Under the pieces are notes generated by a model, which did not search any database, had not been told where the DNA came from, and worked only from the letters and a program-made list of their open reading frames with translations. Shown in pieces: positions 34,931 to 43,396 of a stretch of DNA of 64,000 nucleotides (its first letter is position 1; the number at the start of each line of letters is the position of its first letter). Made by a program: the position numbers and the translations under genes. This stretch comes from Streptomyces nodosus (GTDB lineage: Bacteria > Actinomycetota > Actinomycetes > Streptomycetales > Streptomycetaceae): assembly GCF_008704995.1 (NCBI RefSeq), contig NZ_CP023747.1, positions 3,808,501 through 3,872,500 on the forward strand, given 5' to 3'.

Positions 34931-36646
34931 GTGGCGGAACGGAGCACGGCTGCCGTCGGCGTGGCAGAGAACAGCGGTGTAGAGCCGCTGGCCGCCAAGG
35001 CGGACCAGTCCACGTCCGACGGGGTGGCCCAGGACCGGGAGCGGGAAACGGACGGCGACGAGGCACAGGGGGGCGGCGGGGCCGAGTATTCCGGCACGAC
35101 GTCACCGACCGAGCTGCACAGCGGTCACAAACTTGCCAGGCGGTACCGACTCGAGGAGTGCCTCACCCGTCTGGACGGATTCAGCAGCTGGCGTGCGGTG
35201 GACGAGAAGCTCCGCCGCGCCGTCGGTGTGCACCTCCTCCCAGCGGATCACGCACGAGCCCGGTCCGTACTGGCTGCGGCACGATCCGCCGCACTGCTGG
35301 GGGACCCCCGCTTCGTCCAGGTCCTGGACGCGGTGGAGGAGAACGACCTGGTCTATGTGGTGCACGAATGGCTTCCTGATGCCACCGAGCTGACCACACT
35401 GCTCGCGAGCGGACCGCTGGAGGCGCACGACGCCTACCAGATGGTCACCCAGGTCTCCCAGGCGATGGCCGCCGCGCACCGCGAGGGCCTGGCCCATCTG
35501 CGTCTGAACCCCGGGACCGTGCTGCGCACCTCCTCCGGTCAGTGGCGCATCCGGGGGCTCGCGGTGAACGCCGCGCTGCGCGGCATCGACTCCGACACCC
35601 CGCAGCGCACCGACACGGAAGCCATCGGCGCGCTGCTGTACGCGGCGCTCACCCAGCGCTGGCCCTACGAGGTCGACGCGTACGGGCTCTCCGGGCTGCC
35701 CAAGGACGTCGGTCTGATCGCCCCCGACCAGGTGCGCGCCGGTGTCCACCGTGGTCTGTCCGAACTGGCGATGCGCGCGCTGGCCAACGACGGCGCCACC
35801 GCCTCCCGCCATGAGTCCCCGTGCACCACGCCCGAGGACCTGGTGAAGGCGATCGGCGAGATGCCCCGCATCCGCCCGCCGGAGCCGGCGTTCACGGCGC
35901 CGCCCGAGTACCAGCGCACGACCTATCAGCAGGGCACCTACGGCCGCCCCGCGCCCCACCCGGGTGCCACCCAGCCGGTGCCCACCCCTCCGGCGCCGCT
36001 CCAGAGCCGCACCGGCAAGGCCCTCAAGTGGGCTGTGTCGGCTCTGCTGATCGCGGCACTGGGACTGGTCAGCTGGCAGCTCGCCGAGACGCTCATGCAC
36101 CACGACAAGCCCGAGAACACCGACCAGACCCAGACGACGGACGGCAACGACAAGAACGACGAGAAGCCGAAACCGACGGCCAAGCCGCTCAAGATCGAGG
36201 CCGCGCAGGAGTATGTCGCCGAGGGTGACGCCCAGGCGGCGGGCGACGTGGACAAGACCTACGACAACGACCCCTCCAGCTACTGGCGGACCAAGTACTA
36301 CATCGACGGTCCGGAAATGAAGATCAAGCCTGGTGTCGGTATCGCCTACGACCTCGGCTCCGCCCAGACGGTCTCGGCCGCGTCGATAGGGCTGCGGTAT
36401 CCCGGCGACCACACCACGATCACGCTGTACGCGACGAATTCCTTGAGTTCCTCGACCCCGGTGAGCTCGATGACCAAGCTGGGGACGTTGACGACGACCG
36501 GGACCTCCCCGACGATCAAGGTCACCAAGCAGGAGAAGACCCGGTACGTGCTCCTGTGGATCACCGCCATGCCGTACGCGGGTAAGGACGGCTACAGCAG
36601 TGCCGGCTACAAACAGGCCGTCACCGACGTGAAATTCATGGACTGA
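34931..36646 (+). CDS. Membrane pseudokinase with extracellular discoidin-like domain
   Basis: The protein has about 571 residues from GTG 34931 (GGGGAGG lies 11 bases upstream). An acidic N-terminus precedes a protein-kinase fold (SGHKLARRYRLEECLTRLDG) whose active site is degenerate. The HRD loop is HLRLNPGTV and the DFG motif is replaced by RGLAVN, so catalysis is unlikely. One helix (WAVSALLIAALGLVSWQLAE) leads to an extracellular domain resembling F5/8 type C/discoidin. The same parts are fused to MurJ in mycobacteria, where they bind FhaA after phosphorylation. Confidence 0.85.
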   Translation: MAERSTAAVGVAENSGVEPLAAKADQSTSDGVAQDRERETDGDEAQGGGGAEYSGTTSPTELHSGHKLARRYRLEECLTRLDGFSSWRAVDEKLRRAVGVHLLPADHARARSVLAAARSAALLGDPRFVQVLDAVEENDLVYVVHEWLPDATELTTLLASGPLEAHDAYQMVTQVSQAMAAAHREGLAHLRLNPGTVLRTSSGQWRIRGLAVNAALRGIDSDTPQRTDTEAIGALLYAALTQRWPYEVDAYGLSGLPKDVGLIAPDQVRAGVHRGLSELAMRALANDGATASRHESPCTTPEDLVKAIGEMPRIRPPEPAFTAPPEYQRTTYQQGTYGRPAPHPGATQPVPTPPAPLQSRTGKALKWAVSALLIAALGLVSWQLAETLMHHDKPENTDQTQTTDGNDKNDEKPKPTAKPLKIEAAQEYVAEGDAQAAGDVDKTYDNDPSSYWRTKYYIDGPEMKIKPGVGIAYDLGSAQTVSAASIGLRYPGDHTTITLYATNSLSSSTPVSSMTKLGTLTTTGTSPTIKVTKQEKTRYVLLWITAMPYAGKDGYSSAGYKQAVTDVKFMD

Positions 36647-36671
36647 GCACGTTCGGGGGGGGAGAGGTCCG

Positions 36672-37394
36672 ATGGCGGATGGTGCCGTGTACGGCGACTC
36701 GAGCGATCAGGACCTCCTCGCCCTTCATGTCGAGGGCGACCCCGACGCCTTCGGTGAGCTTGTGCGGCGCCACCGGGACCGGCTCTGGGCGGTGGCGCTG
36801 CGGACGCTGGGGGACCGCGAGGAGGCAGCGGACGCCGTCCAGGACGCCCTTGTCTCCGCCTACCGGGCCGCCCACACCTTTCGCGGCCGGTCGGCCGTCA
36901 CAACCTGGCTGCACCGGATCACGGTGAACGCCTGTCTGGACCGCGCCCGTAAGGCGGCGTCCAGAAGGACCTCACCCGTCGACGACACGGAACGGCTGGA
37001 GCAGCTCCTGGAGCCGTATGAATCGGCGTCCGCTCCGGCCGAGCGCAACGATCTGCACCGCGAACTCCTGGAAGCCCTGGCCACCCTGCCGGCCGACCAG
37101 CGGGCCGCCCTCGTCCTGGTGGACATGCAGGGCTACCCCGTGGCCGAGGCCGCCCGCATCCTCCGTGTGCCGCCCGGGACGGTGAAGAGCCGCTGTGCCC
37201 GCGGCAGAGCAAGACTGCTGCCGCTGCTCACCCATCTGCGCACAGCGAGCGGCGGCAAAGACGACAGGGACGGCAAGAACACAGCCCGCGGACGGAACCG
37301 GACGCAGGGGGCAACCGTCCCACCCGCAGCAGGACCACGGGATGCAGGACCAAGCGATTCAGCTGCTGTGAAGGGCGGAGGTGGGCGAGCGTGA
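36672..37394 (+). CDS. sigM: ECF RNA polymerase sigma factor SigM
   Basis: The 240-residue protein has sigma region 2 (DPDAFGELVRRHRDRLWAVA, then REEAADAVQDALVSAYRAAH) and region 4 (LPADQRAALVLVDMQGYPVA, then ARILRVPPGTVKSRCARGR). A basic tail of about 50 residues follows and is longer than in most ECF factors. The ATG is preceded by GGAGAGG. It is followed directly by its anti-sigma factor (GTGA overlap at 37391-37394), and the block resembles sigM-rsmA of M. tuberculosis. Confidence 0.9.
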   Translation: MADGAVYGDSSDQDLLALHVEGDPDAFGELVRRHRDRLWAVALRTLGDREEAADAVQDALVSAYRAAHTFRGRSAVTTWLHRITVNACLDRARKAASRRTSPVDDTERLEQLLEPYESASAPAERNDLHRELLEALATLPADQRAALVLVDMQGYPVAEAARILRVPPGTVKSRCARGRARLLPLLTHLRTASGGKDDRDGKNTARGRNRTQGATVPPAAGPRDAGPSDSAAVKGGGGRA

Positions 37395-38317
37395 CATCCA
37401 TGGCCGACACAGCCGAGCACCCGGACGTCGAGGAGCTTTCCGACCTCAGCGAAGGCCTCCTGTCGCTCTCACGGACCGCAGACGTGCGGCGGCATCTGGA
37501 CGGCTGTCCCCTCTGCGCCGACGTGTACGACTCCCTCACGGAGCTTCGGGGCCTTCTGGGCGCCCTGCCAGGGCCTCCCCGGATGCCCGACGACGTGGCG
37601 GACCGGATCAGCGCGGCGCTCGCCTCCGAGCCACGGCCGCATGCGAACGCTGCCGATACGGCGGACGGCTCCACACCCAAGCCCCCCGTCCCTCATGTTT
37701 CACGTGAAACATTGCCCTCTTCCCCCGTCGACCGTCCCTCGGGAGGGCCTCGTGCGGCCACCGGACCGGGTCGCCCACAGCGCAGGCGCCGCGGTCGCAG
37801 GACCGTCGTCCTGGGAGCCGTCATCACGGCCGCGGCCCTGGGAACGGGCACCCTGCTGGTGCAGACGCTGGGCCATGACACGGGCTCGGTCAAGGCCCAG
37901 CAGACGGCCTCCCAGCCGCATACCGACGCGGCGCACACCTACTCCGAGGGAACGTTGCAGGGCCAGGTGAGGGACCTGCTCACCGGCGGGACGTCGACGG
38001 ACGGTGGCTCCAGCAGCGCCCAGTCCTGGGGTATCGAGTCCGACAGCGGTAGGCCGGCATCATCGGGCGAACCGCCGAACAGGCCGCTTCTGGGCTCCGG
38101 AGTCACTCTGCCGCAATGCGTCGCGCACGCCCTGCACCAGGATGTGCTCGCCGCAGACAAGGGCGTCTACCGGGGGACCGTCGTCTATCTCGTCGTCACC
38201 CCCGACGCCTCCGACGCCTCCAAGGTCACGGCCCATATCGTCGATGCCACCTGCGTGAAGCGGGACTCGGCCTCGACCGGCACGGTGCTGCTGACCCACT
38301 CGTACGCCGTTTCCTGA
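37391..38317 (+). CDS. rsmA: Membrane anti-sigma factor of SigM (RsmA-like, zinc-binding)
   Basis: The 308-residue protein starts at a GTG that overlaps the sigM stop; ATG 37400 is an alternative. The ZAS zinc motif is seen as RRHLDGCPLCADV (HX3CX2C) at about residues 36-45. A variable linker contains VSRET encoded by an exact parS (37697-37710). One membrane helix follows at about residues 138-158 (RTVVLGAVITAAALGTGTLL), with an extracytoplasmic domain to the C-terminus. It is expected to hold SigM at the membrane. Confidence 0.85.
   Translation: MTSMADTAEHPDVEELSDLSEGLLSLSRTADVRRHLDGCPLCADVYDSLTELRGLLGALPGPPRMPDDVADRISAALASEPRPHANAADTADGSTPKPPVPHVSRETLPSSPVDRPSGGPRAATGPGRPQRRRRGRRTVVLGAVITAAALGTGTLLVQTLGHDTGSVKAQQTASQPHTDAAHTYSEGTLQGQVRDLLTGGTSTDGGSSSAQSWGIESDSGRPASSGEPPNRPLLGSGVTLPQCVAHALHQDVLAADKGVYRGTVVYLVVTPDASDASKVTAHIVDATCVKRDSASTGTVLLTHSYAVS
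37697..37710. promoter_or_regulatory. parS: parS site (perfect) inside rsmA
   Basis: Exact GTTTCACGTGAAAC within the coding sequence; read in frame it encodes V-S-R-E-T in the linker before the membrane helix. Confidence 0.9.
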
Positions 38318-38400
38318 GCGCGACGACACCGGCGGTCGCTCTCCTTGCCGTGCTTGGCATTTCTGTGCGGTGTCCCGTCTCCGTGTGCCCGGGCACGCCG

Positions 38401-38426
38401 GGAATGCGGGCCCCTTAGGATCCGTT
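38401..38426 (+). promoter_or_regulatory. SigR (disulfide-stress) promoter of trxBA
   Basis: GGAAT (38401-38405) and GTT (38424-38426) are separated by exactly 18 bases, matching the SigR consensus GGAAT-N18-GTT. trxBA is a classic SigR target in Streptomyces coelicolor. The transcript would start about 60 bases before the trxB start. Confidence 0.85.
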
Positions 38427-38494
38427 GGGTGGGGTGAGAGAAGAGAGCGCCCCCGCCCGAGCAGCAGCAGTCTCCAGAGACGAGGAATCAAGCC

Positions 38495-39466
38495 GTGAGC
38501 GACGTCCGTAACGTGATCATCATCGGCTCCGGGCCCGCCGGCTACACGGCGGCGCTCTACACCGCTCGCGCGTCACTGAAGCCGCTGGTGTTCGAGGGCG
38601 CCGTCACCGCGGGCGGTGCGCTGATGAACACCACCGATGTGGAGAACTTCCCCGGCTTCCAGGACGGCATCATGGGCCCCGAGCTCATGGACAACATGCG
38701 TGCGCAGGCCGAACGGTTCGGTGCCGAACTCATTCCGGACGACATCGTCACCGTCGACCTCTCGGGTGAGATCAAGACCGTCACGGACACCGCCGGCACA
38801 GTCCACAAGGCGAAGGCCGTCATCGTCGCCACGGGCTCCCAGCACCGCAAGCTGGGCCTGCCCAACGAGGACGCGCTGTCCGGCCGCGGTGTCTCCTGGT
38901 GTGCCACCTGCGACGGCTTCTTCTTCAAGGACCAGGACATCGCCGTGATCGGCGGCGGCGACACCGCGATGGAAGAGGCCACCTTCCTCTCCCGCTTCGC
39001 CAAGTCCGTCACGATCGTCCACCGCCGTGACTCCCTGCGCGCCTCCAAGGCCATGCAGGAGCGCGCCTTCGCCGACCCGAAGATCAAGTTCGTCTGGGAC
39101 AGCGAGGTCGCCGAGATCAAGGGCGACCCGAAGCTGGAGGGTCTGGCGCTGCGCAACCTGAAGAGCGGTGAGATCAGTGAGCTGCCGGTGACCGGTCTGT
39201 TCATCGCGATCGGACACGACCCGCGCACCGAGCTCTTCAAGGGCCAGCTCGACCTCGACGAGGAGGGCTACCTCAAGGTGGAGGCCCCCTCGACCCGGAC
39301 CAACCTCACGGGTGTCTTCGGCGCCGGTGACGTGGTCGACCACACCTACCGCCAGGCGATCACTGCGGCCGGCACCGGCTGCTCCGCCGCCCTGGACGCC
39401 GAACGCTTCCTCGCCGCTCTCGCTGACAGCGAGCAGCATGCCGAGGCCGAGGCGTCCACCGTCTGA
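38495..39466 (+). CDS. trxB: Thioredoxin reductase
   Basis: The 323-residue protein has the FAD-binding [19 protein letters not shown], the redox pair [10 protein letters not shown] at about residue 136, the NADPH site [19 protein letters not shown], and the C-terminal FAD motif [20 protein letters not shown]. It reduces thioredoxin with NADPH. The start is GTG 38495, preceded by CGAGGA. trxA follows 41 bases after the stop, and both lie behind the SigR-type promoter. Confidence 0.97.
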   Translation: MSDVRNVIIIGSGPAGYTAALYTARASLKPLVFEGAVTAGGALMNTTDVENFPGFQDGIMGPELMDNMRAQAERFGAELIPDDIVTVDLSGEIKTVTDTAGTVHKAKAVIVATGSQHRKLGLPNEDALSGRGVSWCATCDGFFFKDQDIAVIGGGDTAMEEATFLSRFAKSVTIVHRRDSLRASKAMQERAFADPKIKFVWDSEVAEIKGDPKLEGLALRNLKSGEISELPVTGLFIAIGHDPRTELFKGQLDLDEEGYLKVEAPSTRTNLTGVFGAGDVVDHTYRQAITAAGTGCSAALDAERFLAALADSEQHAEAEASTV

Positions 39467-39507
39467 CCCCCTCTCCCCCCACCGCATACAGAGTTAAGGA
39501 GCCCGCT

Positions 39508-39840
39508 GTGGCCGGCACCCTGAAGAACGTGACCGATTCTTCCTTCGAGCAGGACGTCCTCAAGAGCGACAAGCCCGTCCTGGTGGACTTCTGGGCCGCG
39601 TGGTGCGGCCCGTGCCGTCAGATCGCCCCGTCGCTCGAGGCGATCGCCGCCGAGTACGGCGACAAGCTCGAGGTCGTGAAGCTCAACATCGACGAAAACC
39701 CGGCCACGGCCGCCAAGTACGGCGTGATGTCGATCCCGACCCTGAACGTCTACCAGGGTGGTGAGGTCGCCAAGACCATCGTCGGCGCCAAGCCGAAGGC
39801 CGCGATCGTCCGCGACCTCGAGGACTTCATCGCCGAGTAA
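39508..39840 (+). CDS. trxA: Thioredoxin
   Basis: The 110-residue protein has the active site VDFWAAWCGPCRQIAPSLE with WCGPC, and the cis-Pro segment YGVMSIPTLNVYQGGE. It reduces protein disulfides using trxB. It starts at GTG 39508 with AAGGAG upstream. The transcript is closed by an 18-bp-stem terminator joined to a parS site. Confidence 0.97.
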   Translation: MAGTLKNVTDSSFEQDVLKSDKPVLVDFWAAWCGPCRQIAPSLEAIAAEYGDKLEVVKLNIDENPATAAKYGVMSIPTLNVYQGGEVAKTIVGAKPKAAIVRDLEDFIAE

Positions 39841-39871
39841 ACGGGCGATGCCGCTCCGACGACGCGGCAAT

Positions 39872-39885
39872 GTTTCACGTGAAAC
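39872..39885. promoter_or_regulatory. parS: parS site (perfect)
   Basis: Exact GTTTCACGTGAAAC, 31 bases after the trxA stop; its last two bases are the first bases of the following terminator stem. Confidence 0.93.
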
Positions 39886-39923
39886 GTGTATGGGCCGACC
39901 CTTGAGGGTCGGCCCATACACGT
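39884..39923. terminator. Bidirectional terminator after trxA, abutting parS
   Basis: The 18-base arms 39884-39901 and 39906-39923 are perfect complements around a TTGA loop. It lies between convergent trxA and the GNAT gene. Confidence 0.9.
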
Positions 39924-39945
39924 AAGTGAGGTACAGCAACCGTCG

Positions 39946-40563
39946 TCACAGCGGTCGCAGCGCCGGCTCCTTCTGGACGGCACCCAGCAGGCGGTCCAGC
40001 GCCAACTCGACATCTTCCTTCCAGGACAGCGTCGACCGCAGCTCCAGCCTCAGCCGTGGGTAGGTCGGGTGCGGGCGAACCGTTTTGAAGCCCACCGCCA
40101 GAAGGTGTTCGGCGGGCAGCAGACATGCCGGCTCTTTCCAACGGGCATCGCCGAAAGCCTCGATCGCCTTGAATCCGTGCCTCAAGAGGTCCTTGGCCAC
40201 TGTCTGGACCATCACGCGGCCGAGACCCTGCCCCTGATAGCCAGGCATGATGAAGGCGGTCATCAGCTGGACCGCATCCGGTGACACCGGACTCGTGGGA
40301 AAAGCCGTGGAGCGCGGGACATAGGCGGGCGGCGCGTACAGCACAAAGCCCACCGGTACATCGTCCACATAGACCACCCGTCCGCAGGACCCCCAGTCCA
40401 GCAGAACGGCGGAGATCCATGCCTCCTTCTCCACCGCGGACGTGCCGGCCTTTACCGCGGCCTCACCGCTGACGGGATCCAGCTCCCAGAACACGCACGC
40501 GCGACAGCGGTGGGGAACATCCGGAAGGTTGTCCAGCGTGAGCGGTACGAGCCGACGCCCCAT
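39946..40563 (-). CDS. GNAT-family N-acetyltransferase
   Basis: The 205-residue protein starts MGRRLVPLTLDNLPDVPHRC. The acetyl-CoA loop is seen in AFIMPGYQGQGLGRVMVQTV and the conserved C-terminal GNAT region in GFKAIEAFGDARWKEPACLL, followed by LLAVGFKTVRPHPTYPRLRL. Substrate is unknown. It is conserved next to parB in Streptomyces. The start was set at ATG 40563 by the family N-terminus; the frame continues upstream but overlaps a small membrane ORF. Confidence 0.85.
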   Translation of the reverse strand: MGRRLVPLTLDNLPDVPHRCRACVFWELDPVSGEAAVKAGTSAVEKEAWISAVLLDWGSCGRVVYVDDVPVGFVLYAPPAYVPRSTAFPTSPVSPDAVQLMTAFIMPGYQGQGLGRVMVQTVAKDLLRHGFKAIEAFGDARWKEPACLLPAEHLLAVGFKTVRPHPTYPRLRLELRSTLSWKEDVELALDRLLGAVQKEPALRPL

Positions 40564-40700
40564 GAAGGCAGATCCTCGCTTCCCTCGCCCGCAGCCCCGC
40601 GGACGGCTGTCAGAGTGCCCCGCTCCCTGAGCAGGCTGCCGACGAAACCGCCGACCGCTCCCAGGCTCAAGCCCACGGTCACCAGCCCGATACGGCTCAT
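40452..40700 (-). CDS. Possible small membrane protein overlapping the GNAT start
   Basis: An 82-residue frame starts MSRIGLVTVGLSLGAVGGFVGSL, a convincing Gly-rich membrane helix with high third-position GC, followed by ERGTLTAVRGAAGEG and LPSWGVG. It overlaps the first 112 bases of the GNAT in another frame. Either the stop-proximal part is real overlap, or the true protein is a shorter one frameshifted in this sequence. No homologue is recognised. Confidence 0.4.
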   Translation of the reverse strand: MSRIGLVTVGLSLGAVGGFVGSLLRERGTLTAVRGAAGEGSEDLPSWGVGSYRSRWTTFRMFPTAVARACSGSWIPSAVRPR

Positions 40701-40807
40701 GCTGCGCACGGCCCGCGCCTCCCCTATGAGGTGTCGCCCGGGTGGATGCCTCATACCCGAACGCATCGTATCCATGATGAGATTCCATCGATACCGCATG
40801 AAAGCAA

Positions 40808-40850
40808 AGAGCGGACCGTGTTCCGGTACACACCGGACACGATCCGCTCT
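40808..40850 (-). terminator. Terminator of the parAB operon
   Basis: AGAGCGGACCGTGTTCCGGT (40808-40827) pairs with ACCGGACACGATCCGCTCT (40832-40850), apart from one mismatch and one bulge, around a four-base loop. It lies 41 bases past the parB stop. Confidence 0.82.
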
Positions 40851-40891
40851 GTTGGTCCCGGATCGGAACCCCTCACGCCGCCTGCGGACTC

Positions 40892-41998
40892 TCAGTCCTC
40901 CGGCTCCTCCTCGAAACTCTCGTCCTCCACCAGGCCCTTCTGCAGGACGGGGCCCTCGCCCGGAGCGAGCGTGCCGAGGATTCGCTCAAGGTCGTCCATT
41001 GATGCGAACTCGACGGTGATCTTGCCCTTCTTCTGACCGAGGTCGACCTTCACCCGGGTTTCGAAGCGGTCCGAGAGCCTGCCCGCCAGATCACTGAGCG
41101 CCGGGGAGACCCGGCCACCGGCACGAGGCCCCTTGGCCCGTGGAGCGCTCTGCGGATGCGACCCCATGAGGGTGACGATCTCCTCGACGGCTCGCACGGA
41201 GAGGCCCTCGGCCACGATGCGGTGAGCCAGCCGGTCCTGTTCCTCCGAGTCCTCGACGGACAGCAGGGCCCGGGCGTGTCCTGCGGAGAGCACCCCGGCA
41301 GCCACCCGACGCTGCACGGCCGGCGACAGCTTCAGCAGCCTCAGGGTGTTGGAGACCTGTGGGCGCGAACGGCCGATGCGGTCCGCCAGCTGATCATGGG
41401 TGCAGTTGAAGTCCTTGAGGAGCTGGTCGTAGGCGGCTGCCTCTTCCAGCGGGTTCAGCTGAGCCCGGTGCAGGTTCTCCAGGAGGGCGTCGAGAAGGAG
41501 TTTCTCGTCGTCCGTGGCCCGCACGATCGCCGGGATGAACTCCAGACCGGCCTCACGACAGGCCCGCCAGCGCCGCTCACCCATGATGAGCTCATAGCGC
41601 CCGGCAGCGATCTGCCGGACCACGATGGGCTGCAGAAGCCCGACCTCCTTGATGGAGGTGATCAGCTCGGCAAGTGCGTCCTCGTCGAACACCTCACGTG
41701 GCTGCCGCGGATTCGGGGTGATCGAGTCAAGGGGCAGTTCCGCGAAGTGAGCGCCGAGGGGAGGTGTGGACACCGGCGCGGCAGCACTTGTCGACGGCTG
41801 CTCGGTTTCATGGGCCATAGGCGGAAGCGTGGTCACCTTGGCGACCGCCACTCCCCGGTCCGTCGTCAGTATCGGCGCCGCAGGGGAACCGGAGGTACCG
41901 CCCCCTACTCCGGCCGGGGCCGGGGTCCTCTCTCCTGTCGGGGCAGCCGGAATCAGTGCGCCGAGACCACGGCCCAGCCCCCTCCGTCGTTCGCTCAC
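40892..41998 (-). CDS. parB: Chromosome-partitioning protein ParB
   Basis: The 368-residue protein has the ParB/Srx CTPase domain ([17 protein letters not shown], then [24 protein letters not shown] with the GERRWRA box), the helix-turn-helix ([25 protein letters not shown] split into its helices), and a C-terminal dimerisation domain ([19 protein letters not shown]). It binds parS and spreads to organise the origin region during sporulation. Its ATG overlaps the parA stop (41995-41998), so the two are coupled. Confidence 0.96.
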   Translation of the reverse strand: MSERRRGLGRGLGALIPAAPTGERTPAPAGVGGGTSGSPAAPILTTDRGVAVAKVTTLPPMAHETEQPSTSAAAPVSTPPLGAHFAELPLDSITPNPRQPREVFDEDALAELITSIKEVGLLQPIVVRQIAAGRYELIMGERRWRACREAGLEFIPAIVRATDDEKLLLDALLENLHRAQLNPLEEAAAYDQLLKDFNCTHDQLADRIGRSRPQVSNTLRLLKLSPAVQRRVAAGVLSAGHARALLSVEDSEEQDRLAHRIVAEGLSVRAVEEIVTLMGSHPQSAPRAKGPRAGGRVSPALSDLAGRLSDRFETRVKVDLGQKKGKITVEFASMDDLERILGTLAPGEGPVLQKGLVEDESFEEEPED

Positions 41999-43275
41999 TG
42001 GATCCCCTCCACCATGTTCTGCTCCGTCTGGGCGCCGAGGTGGGCCTGCTGTGCGTCGTAGTGGACGCCCGCCCCCCTCAGCGCGATTTCACGTGCCGCC
42101 TCAAGATAGGAGAGCGCGCCGCTCGACCCAGGGTCGTAGGTCAGCACCGTCTGTCCATAGCTCGGCGCCTCGGAGATGCGGACGGAGCGCGGAATGCTCG
42201 TCCTCAGCACCTCGTCGCCGAAATGGCTGCGCACCTCTTCCGCGACCTGGGACGCCAGGCGCGTCCGGCCGTCGTACATGGTGAGCAGAATGGTCGACAC
42301 ATGCAGGGCGGGGTTGAGGTGCCCCCGCACCAGGTCGACATTGCGCAGCAGCTGTCCCAGGCCCTCCAGCGCGTAGTACTCGCACTGGATCGGGATGAGT
42401 ACCTCCTGGCCGGCAACCATGGCGTTGACCGTCAGCAGACCGAGTGAGGGCGGGCAGTCGATGAGGATGTAGTCCAGCGGCTGCTCATAGGCCTGGATCG
42501 CCCTCTGCAGTCGACTCTCCCTCGCCACCAGAGACACCAGCTCGATCTCCGCACCGGCGAGATCGATGGTGGCGGGGGCGCAGAAGAGGCCCTCGACATC
42601 CGGGACCGGCTGAACCACCTCGGCGAGCGGTTTACTGTCGACCAACACGTCATAGATGGAGGGAACTTCGGCGTGATGGTCGATGCCCAGCGCGGTGGAC
42701 GCATTGCCCTGAGGATCAAGGTCGATCACCAGGACACGAGCACCATGCAGGGCCAGGGACGCGGCAAGATTGACCGTTGTCGTGGTCTTTCCCACCCCGC
42801 CCTTCTGGTTGGCGACCACCATGACACGGGTCTGCTCGGGCCGTGGCATGCCTTCGCCGGCGCGACCCAGCGCCTCCATCGCAAGTTGGGCAGCACGACC
42901 GATGGGAGTGTCGTCCATCGGGGGCGGTGTTTCACGTGAAACAGCGTCCCCCAATGACTCGGTACGGGGACCGGGGACCGGATCGGTCATCGGTCCCGCA
43001 ATGTTGGCGTCGGACCGCAAGGATTCACTCTCCTCGACTTCAGGCTCGCAATGAACAGAGCCTCCCATGCCTTCGGGGTCGTGAACCAGTGAGGTCTGGC
43101 CTTCTGTGGAGAAATCCACCTCTGTGGACAACTCCGTGCCCCCCACGAGGGGCGCGACGTCAAGGGTGGACGGTTCTCCGAGGGACCCGAGAGGCTTACG
43201 TTCGCGGGGTTCGGCCGCGGCGCGGCCGCGACTGATGATGCCGTGCAGCAGTGAGCGACGTTTCACGTGAAACAC
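41995..43275 (-). CDS. parA: Chromosome-partitioning ATPase ParA
   Basis: The 426-residue frame has a deviant Walker [21 protein letters not shown] near residue 155 and the ParA/MinD segments [18 protein letters not shown] and [16 protein letters not shown]. It forms filaments at the hyphal tip and drives segregation with ParB. The start is uncertain. GTG 43275 runs through an exact parS, and the 119 residues before [11 protein letters not shown] keep good third-position GC. ATG 42918 (M120), just after a second parS, would give the shorter 307-residue form common in other genera. Confidence 0.93.
   Translation of the reverse strand: MFHVKRRSLLHGIISRGRAAAEPRERKPLGSLGEPSTLDVAPLVGGTELSTEVDFSTEGQTSLVHDPEGMGGSVHCEPEVEESESLRSDANIAGPMTDPVPGPRTESLGDAVSRETPPPMDDTPIGRAAQLAMEALGRAGEGMPRPEQTRVMVVANQKGGVGKTTTTVNLAASLALHGARVLVIDLDPQGNASTALGIDHHAEVPSIYDVLVDSKPLAEVVQPVPDVEGLFCAPATIDLAGAEIELVSLVARESRLQRAIQAYEQPLDYILIDCPPSLGLLTVNAMVAGQEVLIPIQCEYYALEGLGQLLRNVDLVRGHLNPALHVSTILLTMYDGRTRLASQVAEEVRSHFGDEVLRTSIPRSVRISEAPSYGQTVLTYDPGSSGALSYLEAAREIALRGAGVHYDAQQAHLGAQTEQNMVEGIQ
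42929..42942. promoter_or_regulatory. parS: parS site (perfect) in the parA 5' region
   Basis: Exact GTTTCACGTGAAAC; 10 bases upstream of the internal ATG 42918 on the parA strand, encoding V-S-R-E-T in the long parA frame. Confidence 0.9.
43260..43273. promoter_or_regulatory. parS: parS site (perfect) over the parA GTG start
   Basis: Exact GTTTCACGTGAAAC overlapping the first codons of the long parA frame (GTG TTT CAC GTG AAA), so bound ParB would cover the start region. Confidence 0.9.
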
Positions 43276-43396
43276 GATGCACAGCGGCTTCGGCTGGGTC
43301 TCCGCGACACTCCGAGATGCGCCGGTTCGGCACCTTGTGTGGCGTATAGCCAGCCATCAGGACGAATCAGTCGGCTGCCGCACCGACATCACCCGT

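Noticed and set aside
30868..35097. Open frame of about 1400 codons opposite the DUF6049 and murJ genes
   Set aside because: Same GC-bias artefact; composition dominated by His, Gly, Arg and Asp, no start signal or domain.
42084..42095. ATTTCACGTG half-site within parA
   Set aside because: Only one arm of parS is present; four mismatches to the 14-mer.
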